NCBI GenBank assembly: GCA_900542185.1
Contig: UQMZ01000053.1
Location: 1-20,548 of the forward strand
Direction: 5' to 3'
DNA: 20,548 bases
From: an uncultured Bacteroidales bacterium
Lineage (GTDB): Bacteria > Bacteroidota > Bacteroidia > Bacteroidales > Muribaculaceae
In this document: positions 1-7,830 of the stretch, one piece after another
Layout: every line of letters begins with the position of its first letter
Position numbering within the stretch: position 1 is the first letter of the stretch
Notes under the pieces: generated by a model
Database searches by the model: none
What the model saw: only the letters and a program-made list of their open reading frames with translations
Told to the model about the DNA's origin: nothing
Made by a program: the position numbers and the translations under genes

Positions 1-40
1 CTCTCCGTCGTCGGCAGCGTCAGATGTGTATAAGAGACAG
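1..40 (+). other. Nextera adapter and partial index (sequencing artefact)
   Basis: Positions 8-40 match the complete 33-base Illumina Nextera read-1 transposase adapter. It ends at 22-40 with the 19-base Tn5 mosaic end AGATGTGTATAAGAGACAG. Positions 1-7 (CTCTCCG) equal the last seven bases of the i5 index I remember as S511 (TCTCTCCG), which sits directly before this adapter in a library molecule. This is untrimmed library sequence joined to genomic DNA at position 41, not a mobile element. The minus-strand reading frame continues through it without a stop and would add the spurious tail CLLYTSDAADDGE to the first gene. Confidence 0.98.
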
Positions 41-1245
41 TCCTTATACTGATCCTCTGCTGCCTTGGCGGCCTCGACGTATGCATTGATGTCTGCCTCT
101 ACGCCTGCTATGGCAGTGTTGATGGCTGCAGCATTCTCGGTCAGATTGCCAGCGGCATAGTAATTCTCGATATCCTGCGAAATCTGGGCGATTCTTGTTG
201 AAAGTTCAGAGCCGTCATACTGATCGGCAACATCGGGACACTCCTGAGTTATGGTAGCAAGAGCTGTCTGGAGTGCTGTCTCGAGGTTTGTCACCGCTGC
301 AGTCAGAGTCTGATACAGAGGTGTCTCGTTCACTGCCTGGATGCTGAACGGATCTACAATGACGATTTCGTCGTTCTGATTGGAGATCTGTATGTTCTGA
401 ACCTTTATTTCGGCTGCCGCTACGCTATATGTGGCATCCGAATTGAAATTGATAGTAAACACCTCGCCCGAATCGCCGGTCAGTCCCTTATGTCTCATGT
501 CGGCAAAAACCACACGATAAAACGTGCCGTTGTCGTACAGCGATATCACTGACTGACTCGGACACCGGTTGGACTTTACAATCGATTCTGCGTCCAATTT
601 CAGACCTTCAGGCATAACTATATCAAGCTGGAATCCTACTACCTTGCAGTCGGCCTCGAAATTGAATCCGATAGTCGTGGGAGTGCCGGGCTTTACGGAT
701 ACCTTGTCCGATGAAGGCGTCACCGTGGCATGGTAAGGAGAGTAAGCGGCCTGAACAGTAAAATCGGGCTGCGACCACTGTTGTGCGTTTCCTGCGGAGG
801 CTACGCCTGAATAAACGATGCCCTTTACAGTTATGCTTCCAGACTGAGGCTGCGACACATTGCCTTTAACCTTGACGGGCAGGTAAACCAACGCACCGTC
901 TTCACCCTGAATAGTAGCCTGAGGCATACTGTAGATTATGACCCTACCTGTTTTGGGATTCATCTGACAGTAATGAGTCTTTATACGCTCGGGATTCAAC
1001 TCGGCCTCGTCACCGTCAAATTCCAGGAAACTCGGAAGAATGACGTCAAACTGCATTCCTGCTATGGGTTCCTTGTTCTCAAAATTGACGGCCACCATCT
1101 TCTTGTCCTTGTTCGAGAAGCTGACAGGGTCAATCGAGAGTTCGCTTTGAGCCGTTTCCGCCGCATTGCCTGTCATGCCGCACAGCATGAACATGGCAAG
1201 CCACATCATAGCCTTAAGCGATTTATTTTGGAAAGTGATTTTCAT
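41..1245 (-). CDS. Secreted protein with two cohesin-like domains and a helical tail (3' end missing)
   Basis: The frame starts at ATG 1245 and is open for 401 codons until the adapter junction, so the C-terminus is missing. Residues 1 to about 28 form a signal peptide with a hydrophobic core (MMWLAMFMLCGM). Residues about 37-165 and 176-305 are two beta-sandwich repeats of cohesin-like type, each with a matching signature: IAGMQFDVILPSFLEF (61-76) and VVGFQLDIVMPEGLKL (202-217). From about residue 306 the sequence becomes Ala/Asn/Glu-rich predicted helix or coiled coil, very like the body of the large gene upstream. That gene ends 96 bases before this start on the same strand, so the two are probably co-transcribed. 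By analogy the lost end may carry a dockerin-like module and a sorting tail. Known of the family: cohesin-like beta-sandwiches are common in exported Bacteroidales proteins and bind dockerins in clostridial cellulosomes. Ligand binding here is inferred. Confidence 0.88.
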
Positions 1246-1265
1246 TTTATTGGAATTTCTAATTT

Positions 1266-1306
1266 CCGGGAAGCGCGGTGCGGTAATGCCGCACCGCCCC
1301 TCCCGG
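1266..1306 (-). promoter_or_regulatory. Long intercistronic hairpin
   Basis: A perfect 9-bp GC-rich stem (1275-1283 with 1289-1297, loop 1284-1288) is enclosed by a 6-bp outer stem (1266-1271, CCGGGA, with 1301-1306, TCCCGG). It fills the gap between the stop of the 2051-residue protein gene and the start of the cohesin-like gene. On the minus strand it is followed by AAATTAG rather than a run of T, so it does not look like a complete intrinsic terminator. An RNA processing or stabilising hairpin, or a partial attenuator that lowers expression of the second gene, fits better. Confidence 0.6.
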
Positions 1307-1341
1307 GATTGTTAACTGACTATATTAGAGTCGCGACACGA

Positions 1342-4300
1342 TCAATGCATCTCCTTGGTGGTCTTACCGTTGGAGTGACGGATGATGTTGATTCCCTTCT
1401 GGATCTTACGCATAACCTTACCGGATACGTCATAGATACGGTCACGGAGGTTACGTGCATCGTTGATGATGTTCTCGATAGCCGAGCTGCCGCCTTTCTT
1501 CAGCTGTTCGGCGTTACCCATCTCATCAGCGAAGATTACATTCTCCATTTCCGGAGTACCGATGCCTGTGGTGTGAATGCGGAGCATCACGCCATCCACT
1601 GCATTGACGGTGCTGTTGGTCATGGACGCGATTACGAGGCGGTAGTTGCCGCTGCCGTTGTCGAATACTGCGATCTCGTGATCGGTCGATGCATCGGCCA
1701 GCTCGACGCTCTCGAGGGTCATGCCGGCGGGCAGGTTCACGTCTATCTGTGCGCCTACGAAACCGTTGACTCCAGTCAATGCCATCACGTACTCGCGGCC
1801 TGTGCCCTCTGACGATACCATCTCCATTCCGTACACACCCTGGCTTGCTGCCACAGTGCGGCGCGGAGCCCTTGTCGGAGCTGCGTTCGGATCGGATTCG
1901 GCACCCTGGTTGATAACCATGGAGATCAGCTTCGTCACATCGGCGATGTTGAGGTCCTTGCCACCTGTTACGTCTGCTGCGCATGCCTGACGGGCATTCT
2001 CCTCATACAGCTTCTGATAGGTCATGTCCTCGCCGACCCAGTTGATGAGGATCTGTACGTCTACTACATTCACCTCGCCATCGGGCTCCAGGTTGACATC
2101 ACCCAGTACGAATGTGTTCTCATCAGCACTCGTCTTCAAGACGTTTGCAGCTTCGATGATCGAGTTGAACTCATCTACAACCTCATGGACGATGGTCTTG
2201 TACTCTTCTCCAGTGATTTCTCGTGCCTTGTATTTCTGCACAGCTTCTTCCATTCTTTGGAATGCAGTCTCATGACGTACGGACAGTGCATCAAGCTGAT
2301 TCTTAAGCTCATCCTTAACCTCAGGAACCAGATTCTGACCCAGGGCAGCATAAGCCTCGGACAGAGTCTCGTAGGTTTGCTGATTCATTATCCGTACATA
2401 CACATTCTCACTCACCGCGGTAGCAAAGTCGAGATTGTATACTATCTCATCTACATTGTTCAGTGTAGACTCTGCATTGAGCTTTCCGTCTTCATGCTGT
2501 GATGCAAGCCACTCACGATCCTGACCGATCCAGAACTCGATATTGTTTACTATGTTCTCAATCGATTCCAATACGCCATGTCCCTCAGCCTCGGTCTTGA
2601 TGGCATCAAGCTGTGCCTGATAACCATCGAGTTCCGCTCCTAACTTGACGAACGCATCGTTATTGGCCTTCACTATCTGGGCTTTTGCCTCGGCATCCTG
2701 AACCTCAGCAAGGAGAGCCGATACGGCAGCCTTGACGGCTTCCATCTGGGCTACATAGCGGTCCTTGGTGATCACGAGTGTACTACCCTCATTAGTATAG
2801 GTAGTCTGAATGCCGTTCAGTTCTCCGACGAGAGCCTCGTATTTGCTAGCAAATTCTTCCTGTACACTCGCCAGGCACTTGGCGAGATCTGCCTTGGCAG
2901 CGTCGATCACGCCCATCACCTCTGCATGCTTGGCATTCAGTTCGGCAATGATTCCAGGCAGTGGGTCGCCGCCATCAACACCTTCCTGACTCTCGTAGCT
3001 GCTCATCAGCTTCACATAGATATCCGACAGATCCTTCTCCAGCTTACGTGCAGTTGCGCTGTAATCATCCTTCTTGTCGGGTACTGCTATGCCTCCGAGT
3101 GTGTTGTTGATCTCGGTTTCCAGGTTGTTGATCTGGAGATTGATCTCTGCCAGTTCAGCATCCGTGAGTGTATGCGGATCTATAACCTTGGCATTGTTGA
3201 AGGCTACCTTTGTATCGGCGAGCAGGGTCTGCAGAGCTACATTCTCCTGAGTCTTGATATCTGCATAACCGTTGTTTATCGCATTCTGGGCATTGGCAAG
3301 AGCTGCGTCGATAACTGCCTTATTGGCAACCAGCGTCGTCGGATATGTCTTTGTATACAGTTCCTCGAAGTATGCCACCAGACCCTCTATGGCTCCGAAG
3401 TTATATCCGGCGCCACCGGCAACGGATGCCGCGAATGCCTTCAGGGCTTCCAGATCGCTGTTGAGATCGTCAAATGCAATAGCATACTTATCAGCAGCAT
3501 CCTTGTTGGCCTGGTCCTTGTCGAAGGCTGCCTGTTTCTCGTCTACAAGAGCCTGAGCTGCAGCAAGTATACGGTTAAGCTCTGTCGTATCCTCAACCAG
3601 ATTACTGATCAGCTCCGTATCGGATGTTGCCGTCGTATTGAGGGCATCAGCCTCGGCAACATATCCTGCAAGTGTCTCAATGGAGGGATCGCCGGCGTCT
3701 ACTATCTTCTTGATCTGTTCAGTCAGGTCATCCAGAGTCTTTTCAGCGGCTTTGTATGTTTGATCCCACTGGTCATGAGCGGCCTTCTCTACGTTGATGC
3801 TCTGCATCAAGTGATCGTAGGTATTGGCTACATTGTCCATCGGGAGCAGGCAGAAGGTCGAAGTAGCCATTGCTTCGGCATCACTGGCATCGGGTGCACC
3901 CTTGTAGAGTTCCTCCATAGTGGCCTGGTCATTTCGAGCCACTGTAAGCGCATTAGTTCTGATTTCCTCTGAAATCTCAGCGCCTATCATTGCATCGTCA
4001 GCATCAGTAATCGCTGTTTTGGCCTTCGGATAGATGCCAGTCGTTGCCTCGCCGTAATACTGCTGGGCAGCTTCGTTAGCATCCGTCATCATGGCTTTCA
4101 CCTTGTCGCCGATCTCAGCTATCAATGCGTTGGCCGGTGTTGTTGCTATAGCATTGAAGTCATCCTCGGTGAATACCACCTTATTCTTGTTGTTATCAGC
4201 AACCCAGCTCTTGACGTCAGACAACAGCTGCGCGATCTTCTCGCTGTACTGATAGATGATCTCGTGAGTTTTAACAACCTTGAGGATATACTCACGATAA

Positions 4301-7300
4301 TCCTTATTGGACAGTGCGAAGAAGTCATTATACTGACGGATAGCCTGGTTGTAGGCGCCATTCAGCTTGTTCTGCGTATCAGCCCAATCGGCACCCGTAA
4401 TGGTGGCATTATTGGTATCTTCAACCACATTGTCGAATCCGGCCTTATACTGGTCAGCCTTTGCCATGATCTCCTCATAGCGCTTGATGAGTCCTGCATT
4501 CTCCTTGGCCGACTGACCTACGCCGTAGAACTTGTTGACGTCAAGATCCACATTGGCCAGATCATCGTTCATCAGTTTCTCGAGATCTTCCTTCCAGGTC
4601 GGAACCAAACCACCCTTATCGTTATTCTCGATATACTCGATTACACCCTGGATATGCTTACGGACTTCATCGCTCTTGACCAGCTGAGCGTCGTGGTTGG
4701 AGTTGTTGGCCTGGATCGCAAGCTTCATGTCGGAGATGGCCTTCGACAGGTTGTTGATCTTACCCGTCAGCTTGGCCTGCAATTCCTTGACATTGCGGTC
4801 CTCCTTAAGGGCCTTGTCAATCTCGGCCTTAAGCGCGTCGTGCTGTTTCTGGAGCGACGGTGTTTCCTCCGTACCCTCGCCGTTGATCAGGTTTGCATAA
4901 TATTCCTTGGCGGGAGTCAGCGAATAGTCTTGGTTATACTGAATCAGTGCATCGAGGGCATCCTGCAGTGAGGGTGCGAAGAGATTCATCAGCTCATCGT
5001 ATGCCTTCTGGTTGTCCTTCAGTTTGTTTACTTCCTGATTCTTGGCGTCAACCTTACCTAACAGCTCATTCAGGGCCCTGTCGATCTCGCTCCATGCCTT
5101 GGTGTCGACATCCTCGTCACCGGTATAGCCGCTTACGAGGGCGTCGATGGCATCCTTGGCAGCCTTCAGTTCTGTATCGAGAGCATCAAGTCCCAGGGTA
5201 TCCTTACCGTCATATACGACTTCGTCGTTGCCTATGCCGGCATTTACCTTGAGGGCCTTGATGGCATTGTCTACAGCATTATAGTTGCCTACCTGAGTTG
5301 ATGCTACCTCGAATGCCTCTGTAACCTCGCGTACGTTAACCTGCCAGCCATATTCCTGTATTGCAGTCTGCAGTTCCGTTGCCTTGGCATAGGCATCCTG
5401 GGCATTTGCTGCGGCAGCCTCCGACAGACTGGCCTGGAAACCTGACTGTGTCTGTACAAGGGCGGTATAGACCGGTCCGTTCTTGAACGCATCTGCCGTC
5501 CAGGTACTTCCCTTGACTATCAGCTTGCCCTTGATATCCTTGTCGAGAGTATCTATAGCACCCTTGAAGTCCTTGACTGCTTTGGAAGCTTCCTTGTATG
5601 CAGTCATCAGGTTCTTGGCATTTTCCTTGGATTTCTCTATATCAATCTTGACATCGGCAATACCCTTGTCGAATACCTGCTGGTTGAAGTCTTCTGCGCC
5701 TATCATTGTGCCTAAGGCATTGATGGCATCCATGATCGTAGTGTAGGTGCCGGCGAACTTGCCGCTCAGATCGAATTCGTCAACCTTAATTTCCGACTCC
5801 TGCTGCTGTTGCTTGACATAGCCCTGCAGTCCGTTGTACATCGACCACAGTTCGGCAATGGGCGCCCAGTTTACATTGAAGTCCTTGACAGCCTGGATAG
5901 CTTCGTTGATAGCTGTGACATCTTCCGTATAATCGGGAATTGCAGGAACATCTGCGGCATAGCCAGCCTCGATCTTAGTCTTCAGGGCATTGATCAGATC
6001 CTGAGCAGCCTTGACGAGTTTCTGGAACTCCTTCTGCTGATCCTCGGGTAGAGTATACAGCACACGTACCTTATTGAGCTCATCCTGCAATGCCTTTACA
6101 TCAGCCATCGCATCCTTGTATGCCTGGTCAGTCTCCTGTATCTTCTGCTTGGACTGTGTCAGTACATTCTGGATTGCAGCGATGGCATCATTGATGATAG
6201 TAGTGTCTCCTTCCTTGGCTGCAGCCGCACCGACAGGATTGCCGTTCTTGATTGTCACAGCGTTCAAGGCATCGTTATAAATCTTGTTGACTTCGATCTT
6301 CTGAGCAGCGATATACTTATTATATACATCGTTCGATTCTGCATCAAGCTGGTCCAGTGCTGTATTCACATCCGTAGCGGCGGTGCTGAGCTGAGCCTGC
6401 AGATTCATCAGATCCTTATATGCAGTCCAGTCATCAGCGGCTTTCTGCATGGCTGATACTATCTCTGCGATCTTTGCCTCGACGGCCGGTTTCTGGCTCT
6501 CGAACTCTATTACAACCTGATCCAGATTATACTGCGGAGCGGGGAACGCTTCGTCTACCGCATTCTTGAATGCATCAAATGTTGCGACAGCAGCCGCATA
6601 TGCCTCGTTCGAAGCCTTCATATTGACTGCATAGGCATCCTTCCATGCACCCTCGGTTACTGCACCGTTAGCCTCGTCCAGAGCCGTCTTCTGAGTCCTC
6701 AGGCTTGCCTCCAGTTCAGTCAGATCTGCCTGCAGCGCGGCGTATTTGTCAAGATTGGGCTTTACAATCTGAGTCCAGGTATTGGTCTCTGCTTTTGCCG
6801 CCTCGTTGTATGTCTCTACAGTGGGCTTCAATGCATCTATTGCTGCCTGAATGGCATTGGGTGTTTTCCAAAGCTGGAATTCATTGTAAACCTTCAGGTC
6901 TGTAGCAGCATCATTATAAGTCACTTTTGCTACATTCGCAGCCAGTGCATCCCATTGTGCCTTCAGTCCATCTTCGCCGTTATACTGGCTCCAAAGGCTC
7001 TTTGCAGCGGCACGCTCTGTGTCAAGTTCAGGAAGCGCAATAGGATTGATTGCATTCAGATTGCCCTCCAGAGAGGTACGGATCTCATCGAAGTTAACCA
7101 CAACTACCAGTTCTGCCTTTTCGAAGCTGAAGCCGTTGATCTTATCGGCGGATTCAACCTTCAATGCCACTGTAGTGTTGGCCTCTGTTACTTCAAATTC
7201 AACATTTCCTTCTGCCTCTACCGTCTTTCCGTTCACAGTCACGGAAACCTTGATATTTGCAGGATTAGTGAACGCAATCTTATATGTACCGGGGTTCTGA

Positions 7301-7497
7301 ACCGTCAGAGATGTGTTCAGTACTCCTCCCATCATAGGACAGTTCACGCCAGTGCCGTTGAAGATATTCACTCCACTGACTCCGGACTGATCCCATCCTT
7401 CTCCTCCATTGACAAGGTCACCGTTTACGGTGATATCTGCTAACGCGTTGAGCGCCAGCGGACTTGCCAATAAACAAGCAAGTACTCTTTTCTGCAT
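1342..7497 (-). CDS. Giant secreted helical protein with dockerin-like and cohesin-like modules
   Basis: This 2051-residue protein has a signal peptide at 1-20 (cleavage expected after NALA) and a beta-rich domain at about 21-135. Some 1650 residues of Ala/Asp/Asn/Lys-rich predicted alpha-helix or coiled coil follow, to about 1790, with almost no Cys and no membrane segment. LWSxYNG occurs at 168-174 and again at 550-556, hinting at internal duplication. Residues 1799-1864 form a dockerin-like pair of calcium loops. The second has canonical spacing (D1842, T1844, G1846, N1850, D1853). The first (D1800, N1802, D1806, N1810, D1813) is two residues longer than the canonical loop. A Pro/Arg linker leads to a cohesin-like domain (about 1886-1995, FVGAQIDVNLPAGMTL). 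The tail (2005-2051) has IYDVSGKVM and KGINIIRHSNGK, which resemble a type A C-terminal sorting signal. No enzymatic motif is visible. It has its own promoter region and lies upstream of the cohesin-like gene, so a structural or adhesive surface role is plausible. I cannot name a family for the helical body. Confidence 0.9.
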   Translation of the reverse strand: MQKRVLACLLASPLALNALADITVNGDLVNGGEGWDQSGVSGVNIFNGTGVNCPMMGGVLNTSLTVQNPGTYKIAFTNPANIKVSVTVNGKTVEAEGNVEFEVTEANTTVALKVESADKINGFSFEKAELVVVVNFDEIRTSLEGNLNAINPIALPELDTERAAAKSLWSQYNGEDGLKAQWDALAANVAKVTYNDAATDLKVYNEFQLWKTPNAIQAAIDALKPTVETYNEAAKAETNTWTQIVKPNLDKYAALQADLTELEASLRTQKTALDEANGAVTEGAWKDAYAVNMKASNEAYAAAVATFDAFKNAVDEAFPAPQYNLDQVVIEFESQKPAVEAKIAEIVSAMQKAADDWTAYKDLMNLQAQLSTAATDVNTALDQLDAESNDVYNKYIAAQKIEVNKIYNDALNAVTIKNGNPVGAAAAKEGDTTIINDAIAAIQNVLTQSKQKIQETDQAYKDAMADVKALQDELNKVRVLYTLPEDQQKEFQKLVKAAQDLINALKTKIEAGYAADVPAIPDYTEDVTAINEAIQAVKDFNVNWAPIAELWSMYNGLQGYVKQQQQESEIKVDEFDLSGKFAGTYTTIMDAINALGTMIGAEDFNQQVFDKGIADVKIDIEKSKENAKNLMTAYKEASKAVKDFKGAIDTLDKDIKGKLIVKGSTWTADAFKNGPVYTALVQTQSGFQASLSEAAAANAQDAYAKATELQTAIQEYGWQVNVREVTEAFEVASTQVGNYNAVDNAIKALKVNAGIGNDEVVYDGKDTLGLDALDTELKAAKDAIDALVSGYTGDEDVDTKAWSEIDRALNELLGKVDAKNQEVNKLKDNQKAYDELMNLFAPSLQDALDALIQYNQDYSLTPAKEYYANLINGEGTEETPSLQKQHDALKAEIDKALKEDRNVKELQAKLTGKINNLSKAISDMKLAIQANNSNHDAQLVKSDEVRKHIQGVIEYIENNDKGGLVPTWKEDLEKLMNDDLANVDLDVNKFYGVGQSAKENAGLIKRYEEIMAKADQYKAGFDNVVEDTNNATITGADWADTQNKLNGAYNQAIRQYNDFFALSNKDYREYILKVVKTHEIIYQYSEKIAQLLSDVKSWVADNNKNKVVFTEDDFNAIATTPANALIAEIGDKVKAMMTDANEAAQQYYGEATTGIYPKAKTAITDADDAMIGAEISEEIRTNALTVARNDQATMEELYKGAPDASDAEAMATSTFCLLPMDNVANTYDHLMQSINVEKAAHDQWDQTYKAAEKTLDDLTEQIKKIVDAGDPSIETLAGYVAEADALNTTATSDTELISNLVEDTTELNRILAAAQALVDEKQAAFDKDQANKDAADKYAIAFDDLNSDLEALKAFAASVAGGAGYNFGAIEGLVAYFEELYTKTYPTTLVANKAVIDAALANAQNAINNGYADIKTQENVALQTLLADTKVAFNNAKVIDPHTLTDAELAEINLQINNLETEINNTLGGIAVPDKKDDYSATARKLEKDLSDIYVKLMSSYESQEGVDGGDPLPGIIAELNAKHAEVMGVIDAAKADLAKCLASVQEEFASKYEALVGELNGIQTTYTNEGSTLVITKDRYVAQMEAVKAAVSALLAEVQDAEAKAQIVKANNDAFVKLGAELDGYQAQLDAIKTEAEGHGVLESIENIVNNIEFWIGQDREWLASQHEDGKLNAESTLNNVDEIVYNLDFATAVSENVYVRIMNQQTYETLSEAYAALGQNLVPEVKDELKNQLDALSVRHETAFQRMEEAVQKYKAREITGEEYKTIVHEVVDEFNSIIEAANVLKTSADENTFVLGDVNLEPDGEVNVVDVQILINWVGEDMTYQKLYEENARQACAADVTGGKDLNIADVTKLISMVINQGAESDPNAAPTRAPRRTVAASQGVYGMEMVSSEGTGREYVMALTGVNGFVGAQIDVNLPAGMTLESVELADASTDHEIAVFDNGSGNYRLVIASMTNSTVNAVDGVMLRIHTTGIGTPEMENVIFADEMGNAEQLKKGGSSAIENIINDARNLRDRIYDVSGKVMRKIQKGINIIRHSNGKTTKEMH

Positions 7498-7615
7498 GTG
7501 AGTAAGTAGTTAAAGTTAATATTATTGTTTTTTGTTTTTCACTTTCTGTATTGATCTTGTGTCGACATACATTTATATCGGGGTATGGGACGATCGTCTT
7601 ACTGCTATTGCGCCA

Positions 7616-7650
7616 CAAAGTTAAACATAATTTTACAAATTACCCCCCAA
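7616..7650 (-). promoter_or_regulatory. Candidate promoter of the giant secreted protein gene
   Basis: On the minus strand TAACTTTG (7623-7616) matches the Bacteroidetes -7 consensus TAnnTTTG. The -33 element is less clear: GTTGGG around 7651-7646 lies about 24 bases upstream, slightly far, and TTTG at 7639-7636 is too close at 12 bases. The TTAAnTTTGTGG context, the upstream AGTTGGGG and the TTAACA motif also occur before the secreted gene at 20266. Transcription would start near 7612. Confidence 0.5.
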
Positions 7651-7651
7651 C

Positions 7652-7689
7652 TGTTAATTATTGTTAATTATTCATCCAAGTGTTAATTT
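7652..7689. repeat. Three direct TGTTAATT repeats upstream of a promoter
   Basis: TGTTAATTA occurs at 7652-7660 and 7662-7670, and TGTTAATTT at 7681-7689. The starts are 10 and 19 bases apart, close to one and two helical turns, so all three copies face nearly the same side of the DNA. They lie just upstream of the candidate promoter of the giant secreted protein gene, where an activator site or UP-like element would sit. AT-rich sequence can produce such repeats by chance, so the regulatory role is an inference. Confidence 0.4.
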
Positions 7690-7728
7690 AGCACTTTTTA
7701 TGTAAAAAAGCAGGGCCCAATAATAGAC

Positions 7729-7757
7729 AAAAAACCCGCCAGCGGTCGCTGACGGGT
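7729..7757 (-). terminator. Intrinsic terminator of the grpE-dnaJ unit
   Basis: On the minus strand a 10-bp stem (7748-7757 with 7734-7743, one G-T wobble) closes on a four-base loop. It is followed by a run of T at 7734-7729. The hairpin lies about 75 bases past the dnaJ stop and before the promoter of the next gene, so it separates the chaperone genes from the secreted protein locus. Confidence 0.88.
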
Positions 7758-7830
7758 CTCTTCATATCGTTACAAGTATTATCTTAACTTTCTAAACTTT
7801 TTCAACTCTTTAAACTACTGCAAACTGCCA

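Larger units (their letters stand above)
7498..7830. other. Intergenic region between dnaJ and the giant secreted protein gene
   Basis: This 333-base AT-rich gap has no credible coding frame. From right to left it holds about 70 bases of dnaJ 3' untranslated sequence, the dnaJ intrinsic terminator (7729-7757), three TGTTAATT repeats (7652-7689), a candidate -7 promoter box (7616-7623) and a roughly 115-base 5' leader for the giant secreted protein gene. Nothing recognisable as a riboswitch was seen in that leader. Confidence 0.7.

Noticed and set aside
1..40. Tn5 or other transposon end suggested by the mosaic end
   Set aside because: The full match extends to the synthetic Nextera adapter and an index fragment, so it is a library artefact, not a natural transposon.
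2926..3972. 348-codon plus-strand frame antisense to the giant secreted protein gene
   Set aside because: Its translation is Leu/Ile/Cys-rich with no family resemblance, and the opposite strand has a continuous 2051-residue protein with clear domains. The same holds for 973-1812 and 4264-4971.
7474..7497. Lipobox in the giant protein signal peptide (VLAC at residues 5-8)
   Set aside because: A lipoprotein cysteine at residue 8 would leave no room for a hydrophobic core before it; a signal peptidase I site after NALA at residue 20 fits better.
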